Source of the DNA: an uncultured SAR86 cluster bacterium
GTDB lineage: Bacteria > Pseudomonadota > Gammaproteobacteria > Magnimaribacterales > AG-339-G14
Assembly (NCBI GenBank): GCA_902570035.1
Contig: CACFWO010000001.1
Coordinates: forward strand, 1-64,000
DNA length: 64,000 bases
Direction of reading: 5' to 3'
Shown in pieces: positions 44,806 through 53,587 of this stretch. A program made the translations under genes and the position numbers. The number at the start of each line of letters is the position of its first letter. Positions within the stretch are counted from its first letter, which is position 1. The notes under the pieces are model-generated. The model did no database searches. It was given only the letters and a program-made list of their open reading frames with translations, and had not been told where the DNA came from.

Positions 44806-44820
44806 TAACACTTTTCTTTC

Positions 44821-44826
44821 TATAAT
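44821..44826 (+). promoter_or_regulatory. Methyltransferase gene -10 box, 8 nt from start codon
   Basis: Exact TATAAT, then ATTTATAA, then ATG at 44835, with no ribosome site between. Suggests a leaderless or nearly leaderless transcript. Confidence 0.45.
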
Positions 44827-44834
44827 ATTTATAA

Positions 44835-45500
44835 ATGAAAAATGTTTTAGATTTCTTAGGTATACAATTAGCTTATTCAGATGAGGTTTTTAGACCAACT
44901 TTAATTTCTGAAAATTGTGCGAAACTCACTGATTTCAAAGATAAATGTGTTCTTGATTTAGGTTGTGGGATTGGACCTCTAGCAATTTATTTTGCAAAAA
45001 ATGGAGCAAGACAGGTTTCAGCTTGCGATATCTTTGAGAAACATCTTGAGTTTACAAGGAATAATGCAAAACTGAATGAAGTTGATATAGAAATTTTTTA
45101 TTCAGATTTATTCAGTAACGTTAAAGAAAAATATGATGTGATTTGTTGTGATGTCTCTGGTGTAGACAAAAGAGTTGCTGAAATGACTGGATGGTTTCCA
45201 GGCGACGTGCCTAAAGCAGATGAGACAGGGTCTAATTTAATTTTAAAAGTATTAGATGAAGCTCAAAGTTTTTTAAATGAAGGTGGAAATTTAAATATAG
45301 CTACAACGTCATTTTCAGATATGACAGCTATTGAAGACAAGATATCTGAAAAATTTCTAAATTCTGAAGTTCTGATCAAAATTGAAGTACCTTTTTCAAA
45401 AAGACTTAAAGAAAATTTACAATTTTTGAATAAAGATTCTTATAAAAAAATTGGAGGAGATTTTTTTTGGATTTTTAAACTATTCAAGTGTTCAAATTAA
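44835..45500 (+). CDS. Class I SAM-dependent methyltransferase
   Basis: A 221-aa methyltransferase with motif I VLDLGCGIGPLAIYFAKNGA (about 35-54), the acidic ACDIF motif after strand 2, and a DVICCDVSGVD segment in place of the usual NPP motif, which makes an N-methyltransferase of the RsmC/PrmC type less likely. It resembles PrmA/small-molecule-type enzymes. The substrate is unknown. After it comes 275 bp of gene-free AT-rich DNA. Confidence 0.82.
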   Translation: MKNVLDFLGIQLAYSDEVFRPTLISENCAKLTDFKDKCVLDLGCGIGPLAIYFAKNGARQVSACDIFEKHLEFTRNNAKLNEVDIEIFYSDLFSNVKEKYDVICCDVSGVDKRVAEMTGWFPGDVPKADETGSNLILKVLDEAQSFLNEGGNLNIATTSFSDMTAIEDKISEKFLNSEVLIKIEVPFSKRLKENLQFLNKDSYKKIGGDFFWIFKLFKCSN

Positions 45501-45775
45501 AGGTTAAGATTTTTCATAGTTTTTATCGATGTATAAATTGTCTTTGACTGAAAAAGGAAACGACTAAACCTTATAAAATTACATGATGATAATAGATCTC
45601 CATTAGTTTATCTTAAGTTGAAAAAACCAAATCCGACAGGTATTTTTTTATATCCCAACTCCTTCCTATAAATTTCTTTAAAAGAGGATATTTAAAGTAT
45701 CTAAAGAAAGTTTGTATCTAATTTGTTTGGTTTTTATGTATGATGTTTTAAAAGTAATTCTATTAAAAAAACATT
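45501..45775. other. Gene-free AT-rich stretch, nothing recognised
   Basis: 275 bp between two plus-strand genes, unusually long for this window. No tRNA, convincing hairpin terminator or ORF with a ribosome site was found. Weak half-repeats (ATATCC ... GGATAT) are not persuasive. It may hold the promoter of the following gene or a decayed gene. Confidence 0.4.
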
Positions 45776-46498
45776 GTGATAAAACTAGAGAAAAAAGAAT
45801 CAATCTATTTTTTAAACCTAGCTGCCAATGAAAATCGTTGGAACACTACTTTTGTAAGAGAGATAGCCAAAGCGCTTGATGAAATTGAAAAAGATGAAGG
45901 ACCCGGAGCATTAATCACCTCATCTGATAATCCTAAGTTCTTTTCAAATGGTTTAGATCTTGATTGGATGCAAGATCCTAAAAATAATCCTGATGGAGGC
46001 GATAGAGATGTTTTTGGAAAAGAATTTATGCATCTGATGGGCCGTTTTATAACGTTGCCAATACCTACAGTTTGTGCGATTAACGGTCATGCTTTTGGAG
46101 CCGGATTTATGCTTGCTCTAACTCATGATGTAAGGATTATGAGAGAAGATAGAGGATATTTATGCGCCAACGAAATGCAACTAGGCTTATCTATTCCAAG
46201 ACCTGAGCTATCTTTATTCAAGCATAAAATTCCAGCAAATGCCTTCTATGAAACAGTTCAGTTATCAAAAAGATGGACTGGACCTGATGCGCTTGATGCT
46301 GGGATTGTGCAAGCAACAAGCTCGTTTGAAGAGTTACCTGAATTGGCCGTAAAGAAAGCAGAAGAGTTGGCCCCGCTGGCAACCGATAGAAAAAACTTTG
46401 GCTATCAGAAAGAAATGTTGTTTGGTGAAAATGCAGCCATTAATCTCAATCATGGTCCTGCTCACATGCTCAAAAATTCAGAAGCTTTTAATAGTTAA
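45776..46498 (+). CDS. Enoyl-CoA hydratase/isomerase (ECI-like)
   Basis: A 240-aa crotonase-fold protein. The SSDNPKFFSNGLDLDWM and CAINGHAFGAGFMLALTHDVRIM segments form the CoA/oxyanion site. Sequence style resembles delta3-delta2 enoyl-CoA isomerases (plant/peroxisomal ECI), with a Glu in ANEMQLGLSIP positioned as the general base. The start is GTG without an evident ribosome site. Confidence 0.85.
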   Translation: MIKLEKKESIYFLNLAANENRWNTTFVREIAKALDEIEKDEGPGALITSSDNPKFFSNGLDLDWMQDPKNNPDGGDRDVFGKEFMHLMGRFITLPIPTVCAINGHAFGAGFMLALTHDVRIMREDRGYLCANEMQLGLSIPRPELSLFKHKIPANAFYETVQLSKRWTGPDALDAGIVQATSSFEELPELAVKKAEELAPLATDRKNFGYQKEMLFGENAAINLNHGPAHMLKNSEAFNS

Positions 46499-46508
46499 TT
46501 CAACTTCT

Positions 46509-47585
46509 TTATTCACCCACAAAACCAGTCCAAGCCCCCATATATTCTATAAATTTATCGCTTAGTCCTTCTTTAATTAAGTGAGATCTTGGAGCCGGAA
46601 GCTCTATGGGTTCAAAGTCTGAGTTTTCTATGACTTTTAGAGGAAAATCATGATGGAGAATAGCTGCTCTACCCACAGTTACAAAATCTACTTTATTATT
46701 AAGTACTTCGTGAACGTTTTTACCTGTTCTTATGTTACCCGCTACCGTTAACTGAACATCTTTGAAATCAAGTTCTGTAAAATGCTCCAGCAGGTTCTTA
46801 CCCTTGTGCTCTTCTTCTACCGGTTCCTTAAAAGAATCCCAAAGCGACATATCTAAAAAATCTATTTTGTTGGTATCAATGAGTTTCTTACATACTTCTT
46901 TTGTTTCTCCCAATTTAATCCCAAATCTTTCTGCAGACAATCTAACTCCTAATAGAAACTCAGAGCCGCATTCATTTCTAATACCGTCAACTATCTCAAA
47001 AATGATTCTGGATCTATTTTCTAAAGTTCCTCCGTATTCGTCGTCTCTTTTATTGATATCAGAGCTTAAAAATTGACACAAAATATAGCCATGGGCCCCA
47101 TGAATTTCTGCCCCTTCATACCCTGCCTTTTTTGCTCTTACTCCTGCTTCAATAAAGTTATCTCTCAATCTTTTAACCTCATCAAGCGTCAATGCTCTAG
47201 AGTTTGTCTCCTCATCATCTGAAGGGCAGACAGGTTGTTCTCCAATAGTATCTTCAGGCGATCTCATTCCAGCGTGGTGTAATTGGGCAACGGCTAAACT
47301 TTCATGAGACTTAATTTCATCGGTTAGTCTTTTTAATCCCTCTATGTGTTCATCACCAAAAATTCCTAATTGGCCAGGAAAACCTTTACCAATTGCCTGA
47401 ACATGAGAAGCACAAGACATGGTAAGTCCAAAACCACCTTTGGCTCTCATGGTTAACCAATTAAACTCATCATCAGAAAGAACTCCATCTTCATGGCTCT
47501 GAGTATTTGTTAATGGAGCAAGCATAAATCTATTTTTCATAGATAAGCCACATGGAAATTTAATTTCATCTTTTAAGCTTTTCAT
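46509..47585 (-). CDS. Old-yellow-enzyme-family NADH:flavin oxidoreductase
   Basis: A 358-aa FMN-dependent TIM-barrel oxidoreductase. The opening KNRFMLAPLTNTQSHEDG, the QLHHAGMRS motif, and the GYEGAEIHGAHGYILCQFLS segment with the His pair that holds the substrate are typical. It probably reduces activated C=C bonds (enones or 2,4-dienoyl-CoA-like), but lacks the C-terminal FAD domain of FadH. It begins one base after the TPR lipoprotein stop. Confidence 0.9.
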   Translation of the reverse strand: MKSLKDEIKFPCGLSMKNRFMLAPLTNTQSHEDGVLSDDEFNWLTMRAKGGFGLTMSCASHVQAIGKGFPGQLGIFGDEHIEGLKRLTDEIKSHESLAVAQLHHAGMRSPEDTIGEQPVCPSDDEETNSRALTLDEVKRLRDNFIEAGVRAKKAGYEGAEIHGAHGYILCQFLSSDINKRDDEYGGTLENRSRIIFEIVDGIRNECGSEFLLGVRLSAERFGIKLGETKEVCKKLIDTNKIDFLDMSLWDSFKEPVEEEHKGKNLLEHFTELDFKDVQLTVAGNIRTGKNVHEVLNNKVDFVTVGRAAILHHDFPLKVIENSDFEPIELPAPRSHLIKEGLSDKFIEYMGAWTGFVGE

Positions 47586-47586
47586 A

Positions 47587-49257
47587 TCAATAAACTACAG
47601 AAGACGAAACTTTGATGTCTGATTCTTGCCAAAGTTTTTCAAACATTTTCAAAGATTTTTGGGAATTTGAAGTATCTCCAATTCCTTCATAAGCCTTATG
47701 AAGTCCATAATAAGACCAACCATTGTTTGGATAATCTATTAAATCTTTTTTCAAAGTCTTAATTGCTTCATTAAATTTTTCAGATTTTATCAAAACATGG
47801 CCTAATGTTTGTCTTGTTGGGTAATACCAAAAAGGTGGTTCCGTATATGGCAATTGGTCTTGAATTATGACCGCTTTTTCCAAATGGTTTATTGCAGATG
47901 AATAGTCATTCTGGTACTGGCTTATTGAACCTAAAGCTAATTTATTAGCTATTTCTATGAGTTGTTTAGTTGGGTGTCCTGCTTTCACCATTGCCTCTAC
48001 TTCAATAGTATCTATATGAAGAGTTATTAATTTTTGATGTTGTTTTGCTTTTTCTATATCTCCAGTTGCAGCGTAAGCAATAGCTTTCGCATAGTTGTAG
48101 ATACTTTGGGAATATTTAAAATCTTCAATTGGTTTTTCATAATCGAGAATCTCTTGCCATTTTCCAAACCTTACATAAGAAAGAAGAGGCGGAGTATGAA
48201 AAAATTCTAAAAAGGGAACTGATCTAATTTGATCTTCAGATACATAGCTTGAGACCTTCAAAGCAGACTCAATTGATAAAGCACTTTTACCTTCCATAGT
48301 TGAAGCAGCCCATAAAAAGTGAATATTATGTGGGTAATATAATGCAGGATAAAAACCTTGAGCATTACATTGAGCTATGTAGTCCTCATCAACCTTTGCA
48401 GCTTTTATATTTGCCAGCGATGCGTCTTTGTATCTGCCAACTCTCCAATATATATGCGAGGGCATATGAACTAAATGGCCTGCTCCAGGAACTAATTTAC
48501 CAAGCCTATCCGCAGCAGATTCGGCTCGACCCGGATCACTGGAGGCTTCTACTGCATGAATGTATAAATGAATTGCTAAAGGGTGATTTTCATCTAGCTC
48601 TAAAACTCTTTCTAGGGTAGATATTACTTTCACAGTGTCAGGCTTTGGATTTCCATCTTCTGCCCAATAATTCCAGGGCATGGTAATCATAAGAGCTTCA
48701 GCATATAAAGAAGCTGCATCAGTGTTATTAGGATACTTCTTGTATAAGTACTCCATTGATTGAGCATAATTTAGATCCAAATCAACTCTTGAGGTCTCTG
48801 GATTTCCGTTATATCGTGGCTTCAGAGCTTCTATAAAATCTTTTTCTATTGCTGAAGCACCCTCTTTCAGACTTTCAGCAATCTTCAAAGCTTTAAGGGC
48901 ATCTCTTCTATTTTTTGGAGACATAACTGCTTTTCCGTCACTTGTCACATTAATATTTGGACCTAAAGCTAAAGCTTCGCCCCAAAAACAAATGGCACAA
49001 TTCGGATCTAATCTCTGTGCCGCTTTAAAACTTCTAACTGATTCCGCATGATTAAAAGCAAATGTCATAATTAGACCTTGATCAAAATACTTTTGAGTGC
49101 CTTTAATGTTTGAAGAAATCTTGAACGAGTGATTGCCTAATCCTTCCAGCAAAGGTGCATTAGCCTTTTTCACTATTTCATCTAAATTTGTTTGAGATTG
49201 ATTATCTGAACAGGATAATAAAATAAATATTGTTAAGAAAAATAATATTCGTTTCAT
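47587..49257 (-). CDS. TPR-repeat lipoprotein
   Basis: A 556-aa protein with a lipoprotein signal (KRILFFLTIFILLSCSDN, Cys near residue 16) and several tetratricopeptide-like helix pairs (for example SVRSFKAAQRLDPNCAICFWG near 75-95, and repeats after residue 450). Long TPR lipoproteins of this kind are common in marine bacteria, with no known role. I take ATG 49257 as the start, because AGGAG is seven bases upstream; the ATG at 49263 is too close to it. Its 5' side adjoins the displaced guaA tail. Confidence 0.8.
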   Translation of the reverse strand: MKRILFFLTIFILLSCSDNQSQTNLDEIVKKANAPLLEGLGNHSFKISSNIKGTQKYFDQGLIMTFAFNHAESVRSFKAAQRLDPNCAICFWGEALALGPNINVTSDGKAVMSPKNRRDALKALKIAESLKEGASAIEKDFIEALKPRYNGNPETSRVDLDLNYAQSMEYLYKKYPNNTDAASLYAEALMITMPWNYWAEDGNPKPDTVKVISTLERVLELDENHPLAIHLYIHAVEASSDPGRAESAADRLGKLVPGAGHLVHMPSHIYWRVGRYKDASLANIKAAKVDEDYIAQCNAQGFYPALYYPHNIHFLWAASTMEGKSALSIESALKVSSYVSEDQIRSVPFLEFFHTPPLLSYVRFGKWQEILDYEKPIEDFKYSQSIYNYAKAIAYAATGDIEKAKQHQKLITLHIDTIEVEAMVKAGHPTKQLIEIANKLALGSISQYQNDYSSAINHLEKAVIIQDQLPYTEPPFWYYPTRQTLGHVLIKSEKFNEAIKTLKKDLIDYPNNGWSYYGLHKAYEGIGDTSNSQKSLKMFEKLWQESDIKVSSSVVY

Positions 49258-49328
49258 AAGCATTCTCCTAGGCAGCGATTTTAATATATCAAAAAAAAAT
49301 AAATCTTTTTAGCTTTCGTTGATCTATA

Positions 49329-49442
49329 TTACTCCCACTCAATAGTTGCACAAAACACCACCTCTGAAACCCCTTCTATGACTGTGTTTCCGAGTGCCTT
49401 TTTGTGTTTTTGCCACTTTGTCAAAGTTTTAAACTTACTCAT
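49329..49442 (-). CDS. Possible 37-aa ORF ending in a second copy of the GuaA C-terminus
   Basis: The ATG overlaps the HNH gene stop (ATGA). The frame runs 37 codons through a Lys-rich segment (KFKTLTKWQKHKKALG) and ends in ATIEWE followed by TAA. ATIEWE is exactly the end of GuaA. The last 17 bases form the right direct repeat, so the final residues come from the old guaA tail. It could be a real small protein coupled to the HNH nuclease or just the attachment-site arm read in frame. Confidence 0.4.
   Translation of the reverse strand: MSKFKTLTKWQKHKKALGNTVIEGVSEVVFCATIEWE
49333..49349. repeat. Right direct repeat (displaced guaA 3' end, attR-like)
   Basis: TCCCACTCAATAGTTGC, an exact 17-bp copy of the sequence at 50508-50524 inside the guaA 3' end, same orientation. 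On the minus strand it reads on into GAGTAA, i.e. ...TIEWE-stop, so it looks like the original guaA terminus pushed 1.2 kb away. Confidence 0.8.
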
Positions 49443-50507
49443 TTATTAAATCTATATTCCAATGCTTCGATATGAGGCATTTTTCCAGTTTTTGTAATTA
49501 AATTACTTTCAGAGATATTGATTAGATTATCTTTAACAACAATTGAAAAATCATTGGGGTCTATTTTAAAAAGATTTCTATCAAATGCTGCATGATGATT
49601 CTTGCAAAGTATTAATCCATTTCTTGGATCATCTGTGCCATCCTCATCAACAGGAATTATATGCGCAGCATCAACTAAATATTTATTTTCAATATTACAA
49701 AGTGCGCACTTTGATCCATATCTTTTTAAAACATCAAACCTAAACTTTGTTTGATTATTAGACCTTGTGGCAACTTCCTTTAATTTCTTTTTTCTTTTTG
49801 TCTTGCCAACAAAACCTTGCTCCTCTTTTTCTACAACTGGTTCAGGTTTTGCTTCACCAAATTTAATTAAGAATTGCTCAGAATCATCATCATAATCTAC
49901 AACCCATCCAAGTCGAATACTTCTCTTTTTTGAATTATTGCCTGGCAGAATTACGAATAAAGGAAGTCCCTTAGATGCGCATTCCTTAACAGAGTTTGTC
50001 TCATTTATATCAAATGTTTTTGGTCTCTTTGGTGTATTTGGATAATGATAAAGAATACCCTCATCAAAAATGTCATCTGGATAATGTTTTCCTGTGTTTA
50101 AAACTGATATGCAAATACCCGAATCATCTCTGCATATTCCAGTTGCACCTTTATAGATTTTTAATTCTCTAATATAAGAGGGATCAATTTCACCATCGGG
50201 AATTTTTTTAATTTTCTTCCAAAGATTAAGTCTTCCCTCATGAGAAGATTCATCCAACTCTCTTAAAATCCAATTACCCTCTCCTTTATCTTTATTATGG
50301 AATAAATCATATTTTCCTAACCATCCATCAACATCTGAAGAATTCTCTTCAAGAGTTGCTCTCACTCTTGCTTTCCAATTAGTTCCTAAATTTTCCCCTC
50401 TAATTTCTACTAAAGGATATATGTCTTTTGTTAGATTAGATTCTTTTCCAAGTTCCTTCATGATATCAACCATGAAATTTCTCCAATCATTCATATTATT
50501 TATTCAT
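49350..50507. mobile_element. Mini genomic island at the guaA 3' end
   Basis: About 1.16 kb lying between two identical 17-bp repeats of the guaA tail. It contains the HNH nuclease gene and a 37-aa ORF but no integrase. The guaA 3' end is a known integration site for tyrosine-recombinase islands. Here guaA stays complete on the left side, and the old terminus with its TAA is on the right. The element is either a remnant or a non-autonomous cargo unit mobilised in trans. The boundary assignment is inference from the repeats. Confidence 0.65.
49439..50494 (-). CDS. HNH endonuclease, probable modification-dependent restriction enzyme
   Basis: A 351-aa protein. Residues 1-85 resemble the Mrr-N-type winged helix (KARVRATLEENSSDVDGW, then DLFHNKDKGEGNWILRE). 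Residues about 108-215 form a beta-rich region with a GKHYPDDIFDEGILYHYPNT segment, as in SRA/YDG or EVE-like base-sensing domains. Residues about 250-320 are an HNH nuclease with Cys263/Cys266, AAHIIP (His278), RNGL (Asn292) and CKNHHAAFD (Cys297, His300/301). This architecture fits a stand-alone nuclease for modified foreign DNA; specificity is not shown. It starts 9 bp after the guaA stop, so it may ride on guaBA transcription. Confidence 0.82.
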   Translation of the reverse strand: MNDWRNFMVDIMKELGKESNLTKDIYPLVEIRGENLGTNWKARVRATLEENSSDVDGWLGKYDLFHNKDKGEGNWILRELDESSHEGRLNLWKKIKKIPDGEIDPSYIRELKIYKGATGICRDDSGICISVLNTGKHYPDDIFDEGILYHYPNTPKRPKTFDINETNSVKECASKGLPLFVILPGNNSKKRSIRLGWVVDYDDDSEQFLIKFGEAKPEPVVEKEEQGFVGKTKRKKKLKEVATRSNNQTKFRFDVLKRYGSKCALCNIENKYLVDAAHIIPVDEDGTDDPRNGLILCKNHHAAFDRNLFKIDPNDFSIVVKDNLINISESNLITKTGKMPHIEALEYRFNK

Positions 50508-52060
50508 TCCCACTCAATAGTTGCGGGAGGTTTACTCGAAATATCATAAACAACTCGAGAAACCTTATCTATTTCATTCATTATTCTTGTTGAAACATGA
50601 TTAAGAAATTCTTGTTTGAAAGGAAAAACAGTAGCCGTCATGAAATCTAGTGTTACTACAGCTCTCAGGACAATTACGTATTCATACCTTCTTGCATCAC
50701 CCACCACTCCAACTGATTTAACCGGCAGAAAAGCTGCGTAAGCTTGACTGATTTTGTTGTAGAGCTTTTGCTTGATTAATTCTTCCATGAAAATTGCGTC
50801 TGCTTCTCTCAATATCTCTAATTTATTTTTGTCAATCGCGCCCAACAATCGAACGCCTAACCCTGGACCTGGAAAAGGATGCCTTTCGATTAGATAAGCT
50901 GGCAATCTTAATTTTCTTCCTATCTTTCTAACCTCATCCTTAAAAAGAAATTTAAGTGGTTCAACTAGAGGGAACTTCAATTTTTCTGGTAATCCTCCAA
51001 CGTTGTGATGCGATTTTATGACATGCGCTTTACCACCCTTTTTTCCTGCTGACTCAATGTAATCTGGATAGATAGTTCCTTGGGCTAAATAATCTATGTT
51101 TTTTATTTTTTTTGCCTCTTTTGAAAATACATCTATAAAAGTTCTGCCTATTATTTTTCTTTTTTCTTCAGGATCTGTCTTTCCTTTAAGTTTTTTCAGG
51201 AATATATCTTCGGCATTTACCGTCGTAATCTTCAAGCCAAGACCTTTTTTTAAATCACGATTAACTTGAATGGATTCATCTTTCCTCAAAAGCCCGTTAT
51301 CAACAAAAATACAATGTAACCTTTTACCGATAGCTTTTGAAATGAGAGCGGCTACGACACTGGAATCCACTCCGCCCGAAATTCCCAAGAGAACATGTTT
51401 TTTTCCAACCTGATCTTTAATACTCTGAACCAAATCATCGATAATATTTTTTGAAGTCCAATTTTTCTTACATCCACAAACATCCAAAGCAAAGTTACTT
51501 AGTATTTTTTGTCCTTGATCAGTGTGAGACACTTCGGGATGAAATTGCACACCAAAGCGTTGTCCGTCGTTCGATGCAATCGCTGCAATTTTTGAATTTG
51601 TCGACGAGGCAATTCTTTTGAATTGTTTCGGTAGCTTTACAACTTTATCGCCGTGACTCATCCATACATCAATTTTTGTTTTTTTCCTATTTACTCCTTT
51701 GAAAAGAATATTTTTGTTAAATGCTAATTCTGAATGACCGAATTCTCTTTTCGCCGACAAATCTACTTTTCCTTTATATTGGTTCGCTAATAATTGCATT
51801 CCATAGCAAATCCCTAAAATAGGTTGGTTTATTTCAAGAATCTTAGAATTAAAATTAGGTTTAAAGTTGGAATTAACCGATTCTGGACCGCCAGAAAAAA
51901 TGATGCCTCTTGGGTTTAATTTTAAAAGTTTTTTTGGGGATATTTCACACGAAACTATTTCTGATAAAACTCCAATTTCTCTTATCCTTCTTGCAATCAG
52001 CTGTGTATATTGCGAACCAAAATCAAGGATAACTATCTTATCTTGATCAATTTTCAGCAT
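50504..52060 (-). CDS. guaA: GMP synthase (glutamine-hydrolysing)
   Basis: GuaA aminates XMP to GMP. The 518-aa protein has the class I glutaminase (GICYGMQLLAN with nucleophile Cys, FHPEVSHT with His/Glu), the ATP pyrophosphatase P-loop GISGGVDSSVVAAL, and the C-terminal dimerisation domain ending PPATIEWE. It lies 5 bp after guaB. The last codons coincide with the left direct repeat of the inserted HNH island, and the stop is now TGA, whereas the displaced copy at 49329 ends in TAA. Confidence 0.97.
   Translation of the reverse strand: MLKIDQDKIVILDFGSQYTQLIARRIREIGVLSEIVSCEISPKKLLKLNPRGIIFSGGPESVNSNFKPNFNSKILEINQPILGICYGMQLLANQYKGKVDLSAKREFGHSELAFNKNILFKGVNRKKTKIDVWMSHGDKVVKLPKQFKRIASSTNSKIAAIASNDGQRFGVQFHPEVSHTDQGQKILSNFALDVCGCKKNWTSKNIIDDLVQSIKDQVGKKHVLLGISGGVDSSVVAALISKAIGKRLHCIFVDNGLLRKDESIQVNRDLKKGLGLKITTVNAEDIFLKKLKGKTDPEEKRKIIGRTFIDVFSKEAKKIKNIDYLAQGTIYPDYIESAGKKGGKAHVIKSHHNVGGLPEKLKFPLVEPLKFLFKDEVRKIGRKLRLPAYLIERHPFPGPGLGVRLLGAIDKNKLEILREADAIFMEELIKQKLYNKISQAYAAFLPVKSVGVVGDARRYEYVIVLRAVVTLDFMTATVFPFKQEFLNHVSTRIMNEIDKVSRVVYDISSKPPATIEWE
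50508..50524. repeat. Left direct repeat in guaA 3' end (attL-like)
   Basis: TCCCACTCAATAGTTGC within the last codons of guaA, identical to 49333-49349. Together they bound the HNH island. Flanking bases differ on both sides, so the identity is limited to 17 bp, the size of a recombinase core. Confidence 0.8.
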
Positions 52061-52065
52061 TTATA

Positions 52066-53532
52066 TTATGTAATTCGGTAATTTGGCGCTTCTTTAGTGA
52101 CACTAACGTCATGCACGTGACTCTCACTCATTCCAGAAGTGGTGATTTGAACAAACTTTGGCTTGGTTTTCATCGTATCGATATCTTTGCATCCAGTGTA
52201 ACCCATGCTTTGTCTTAAGCCGCCTAACATTTGATGAATAGTAGTTTCTACCCAACCTTTGTAGGCAACTCTTCCTTCTATACCTTCGGGCACTAATTTG
52301 TCGGTTTGTTGATTATCTTGAAAATATCTATCCCCTGAGGAGGATTCACCTGACATAGCTCCAACAGATCCCATGCCTCTATAGGCTTTATAGCTTCTTC
52401 CTTGAAAGAGTTCTACCTGACCAGGAGCTTCTTCTGTTCCAGCTAAGATGCTACCCAGCATGACACTATCTGCTCCTGCAGCAATTGCTTTGGCAAAATC
52501 ACCAGAGAATCTAATTCCGCCATCTGCAATAACTGGAATTCCCTTTTTCTTCATACTAGATACCACATCTGCAATAGCTGTTATTTGGGGAACACCAACT
52601 CCTGTCACAATTCTCGTAGTGCAGATAGAACCCGGACCGATACCAACTTTCACTCCATCAGCTCCAGCTTTCATCAAGGCGGTAGCAGCATCTGCGGTAG
52701 CAACGTTTCCACCAATGACTTCTATATTTGGATAATCTTTTTTTACTTTTTTTACTCTTTCTAAAATACCTTGCGAATGTCCATGCGCGCTATCTACAAC
52801 AAGAACGTCTACGCCAGCTTGAGCAAGTTTTTCAGTTCTTTCTTCAGTATCATCAGCATTGCCTATGGCTGCTGCCACAAGCAATCGCCCCTCAGAGTCT
52901 TTAGTGGCAGAAGGATAATCTTTTGATTTATTAATATCCTTTAGGGTAATTAAACCTTTCAAACCAAAGTTATCATCGACGAGGAGAATTTTTTCTATTC
53001 TGTTCCTATAAAGTAAAGATTTTATGTTTTCAATGGATTCATTTTCCTTTGCCGTAACCAATTTTTCTTTTGGTGTCATGATTGAACTCACAGTTGCACT
53101 CATATCAGACTCATTACGAAAATCTCTAGAGGTGACAATTCCTACTAACATATCGTCGTCTACTACTGGCATTCCAGAAATATTTAGTTCTTTGGTTAAT
53201 TGAATAAGGTCACCAACTGTACTCCCTGAAGAAATTGTAGATGGATCTCTTACAATCCCGCTTTCAAATTTTTTCACTGCTCTTACCTCAGAAGCTTGAT
53301 CTGAAATACTCAAATTCCTATGAATGACTCCTATTCCGCCAAGCTCTGCCAAAGCAATTGCCATTCTGGATTCAGTGACGGTATCCATAGCAGATGAAAT
53401 TATTGGAATGTTTATGCTTAGGTTTTTTGTTAGACGTGTGGTTAAATCAACGTTATTGGGTAGGACTTCTGAATAGTCAGGGAGCAATAAGACGTCGTCA
53501 AAGGTTAGAGCTGTTTCTTTAAGCCGCAACAT
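52066..53532 (-). CDS. guaB: IMP dehydrogenase
   Basis: GuaB oxidises IMP to XMP, the first step to GMP. The 488-aa protein has the [15 protein letters not shown] start, a CBS pair (about 90-205), the catalytic-Cys loop [15 protein letters not shown] and the flap motif [17 protein letters not shown] six bases before the ATG and no ribosome site suggest a leaderless guaBA(-HNH) transcript. Confidence 0.97.
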   Translation of the reverse strand: MLRLKETALTFDDVLLLPDYSEVLPNNVDLTTRLTKNLSINIPIISSAMDTVTESRMAIALAELGGIGVIHRNLSISDQASEVRAVKKFESGIVRDPSTISSGSTVGDLIQLTKELNISGMPVVDDDMLVGIVTSRDFRNESDMSATVSSIMTPKEKLVTAKENESIENIKSLLYRNRIEKILLVDDNFGLKGLITLKDINKSKDYPSATKDSEGRLLVAAAIGNADDTEERTEKLAQAGVDVLVVDSAHGHSQGILERVKKVKKDYPNIEVIGGNVATADAATALMKAGADGVKVGIGPGSICTTRIVTGVGVPQITAIADVVSSMKKKGIPVIADGGIRFSGDFAKAIAAGADSVMLGSILAGTEEAPGQVELFQGRSYKAYRGMGSVGAMSGESSSGDRYFQDNQQTDKLVPEGIEGRVAYKGWVETTIHQMLGGLRQSMGYTGCKDIDTMKTKPKFVQITTSGMSESHVHDVSVTKEAPNYRIT

Positions 53533-53538
53533 TTAAAA

Positions 53539-53544
53539 ATTATA
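53539..53544 (-). promoter_or_regulatory. guaB -10 box, 6 nt from start codon
   Basis: Exact TATAAT on the minus strand followed by TTTTAA and the guaB ATG. No Shine-Dalgarno fits between. The start site expected from the -10 coincides with the ATG. Confidence 0.5.
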
Positions 53545-53587
53545 CAGGATTGCTAGAATTTTAATAAATTTCTAAAAAAACAAAAAA

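Noticed and set aside
45501-45775. Small RNA or tRNA in the longest gene-free stretch
   Set aside because: No cloverleaf, strong stem or T-run was found by eye.
49439-50494. Homing endonuclease or intron-encoded HNH protein
   Set aside because: guaA is not interrupted, and the N-terminal winged-helix and base-sensing-like region fit a restriction enzyme better.
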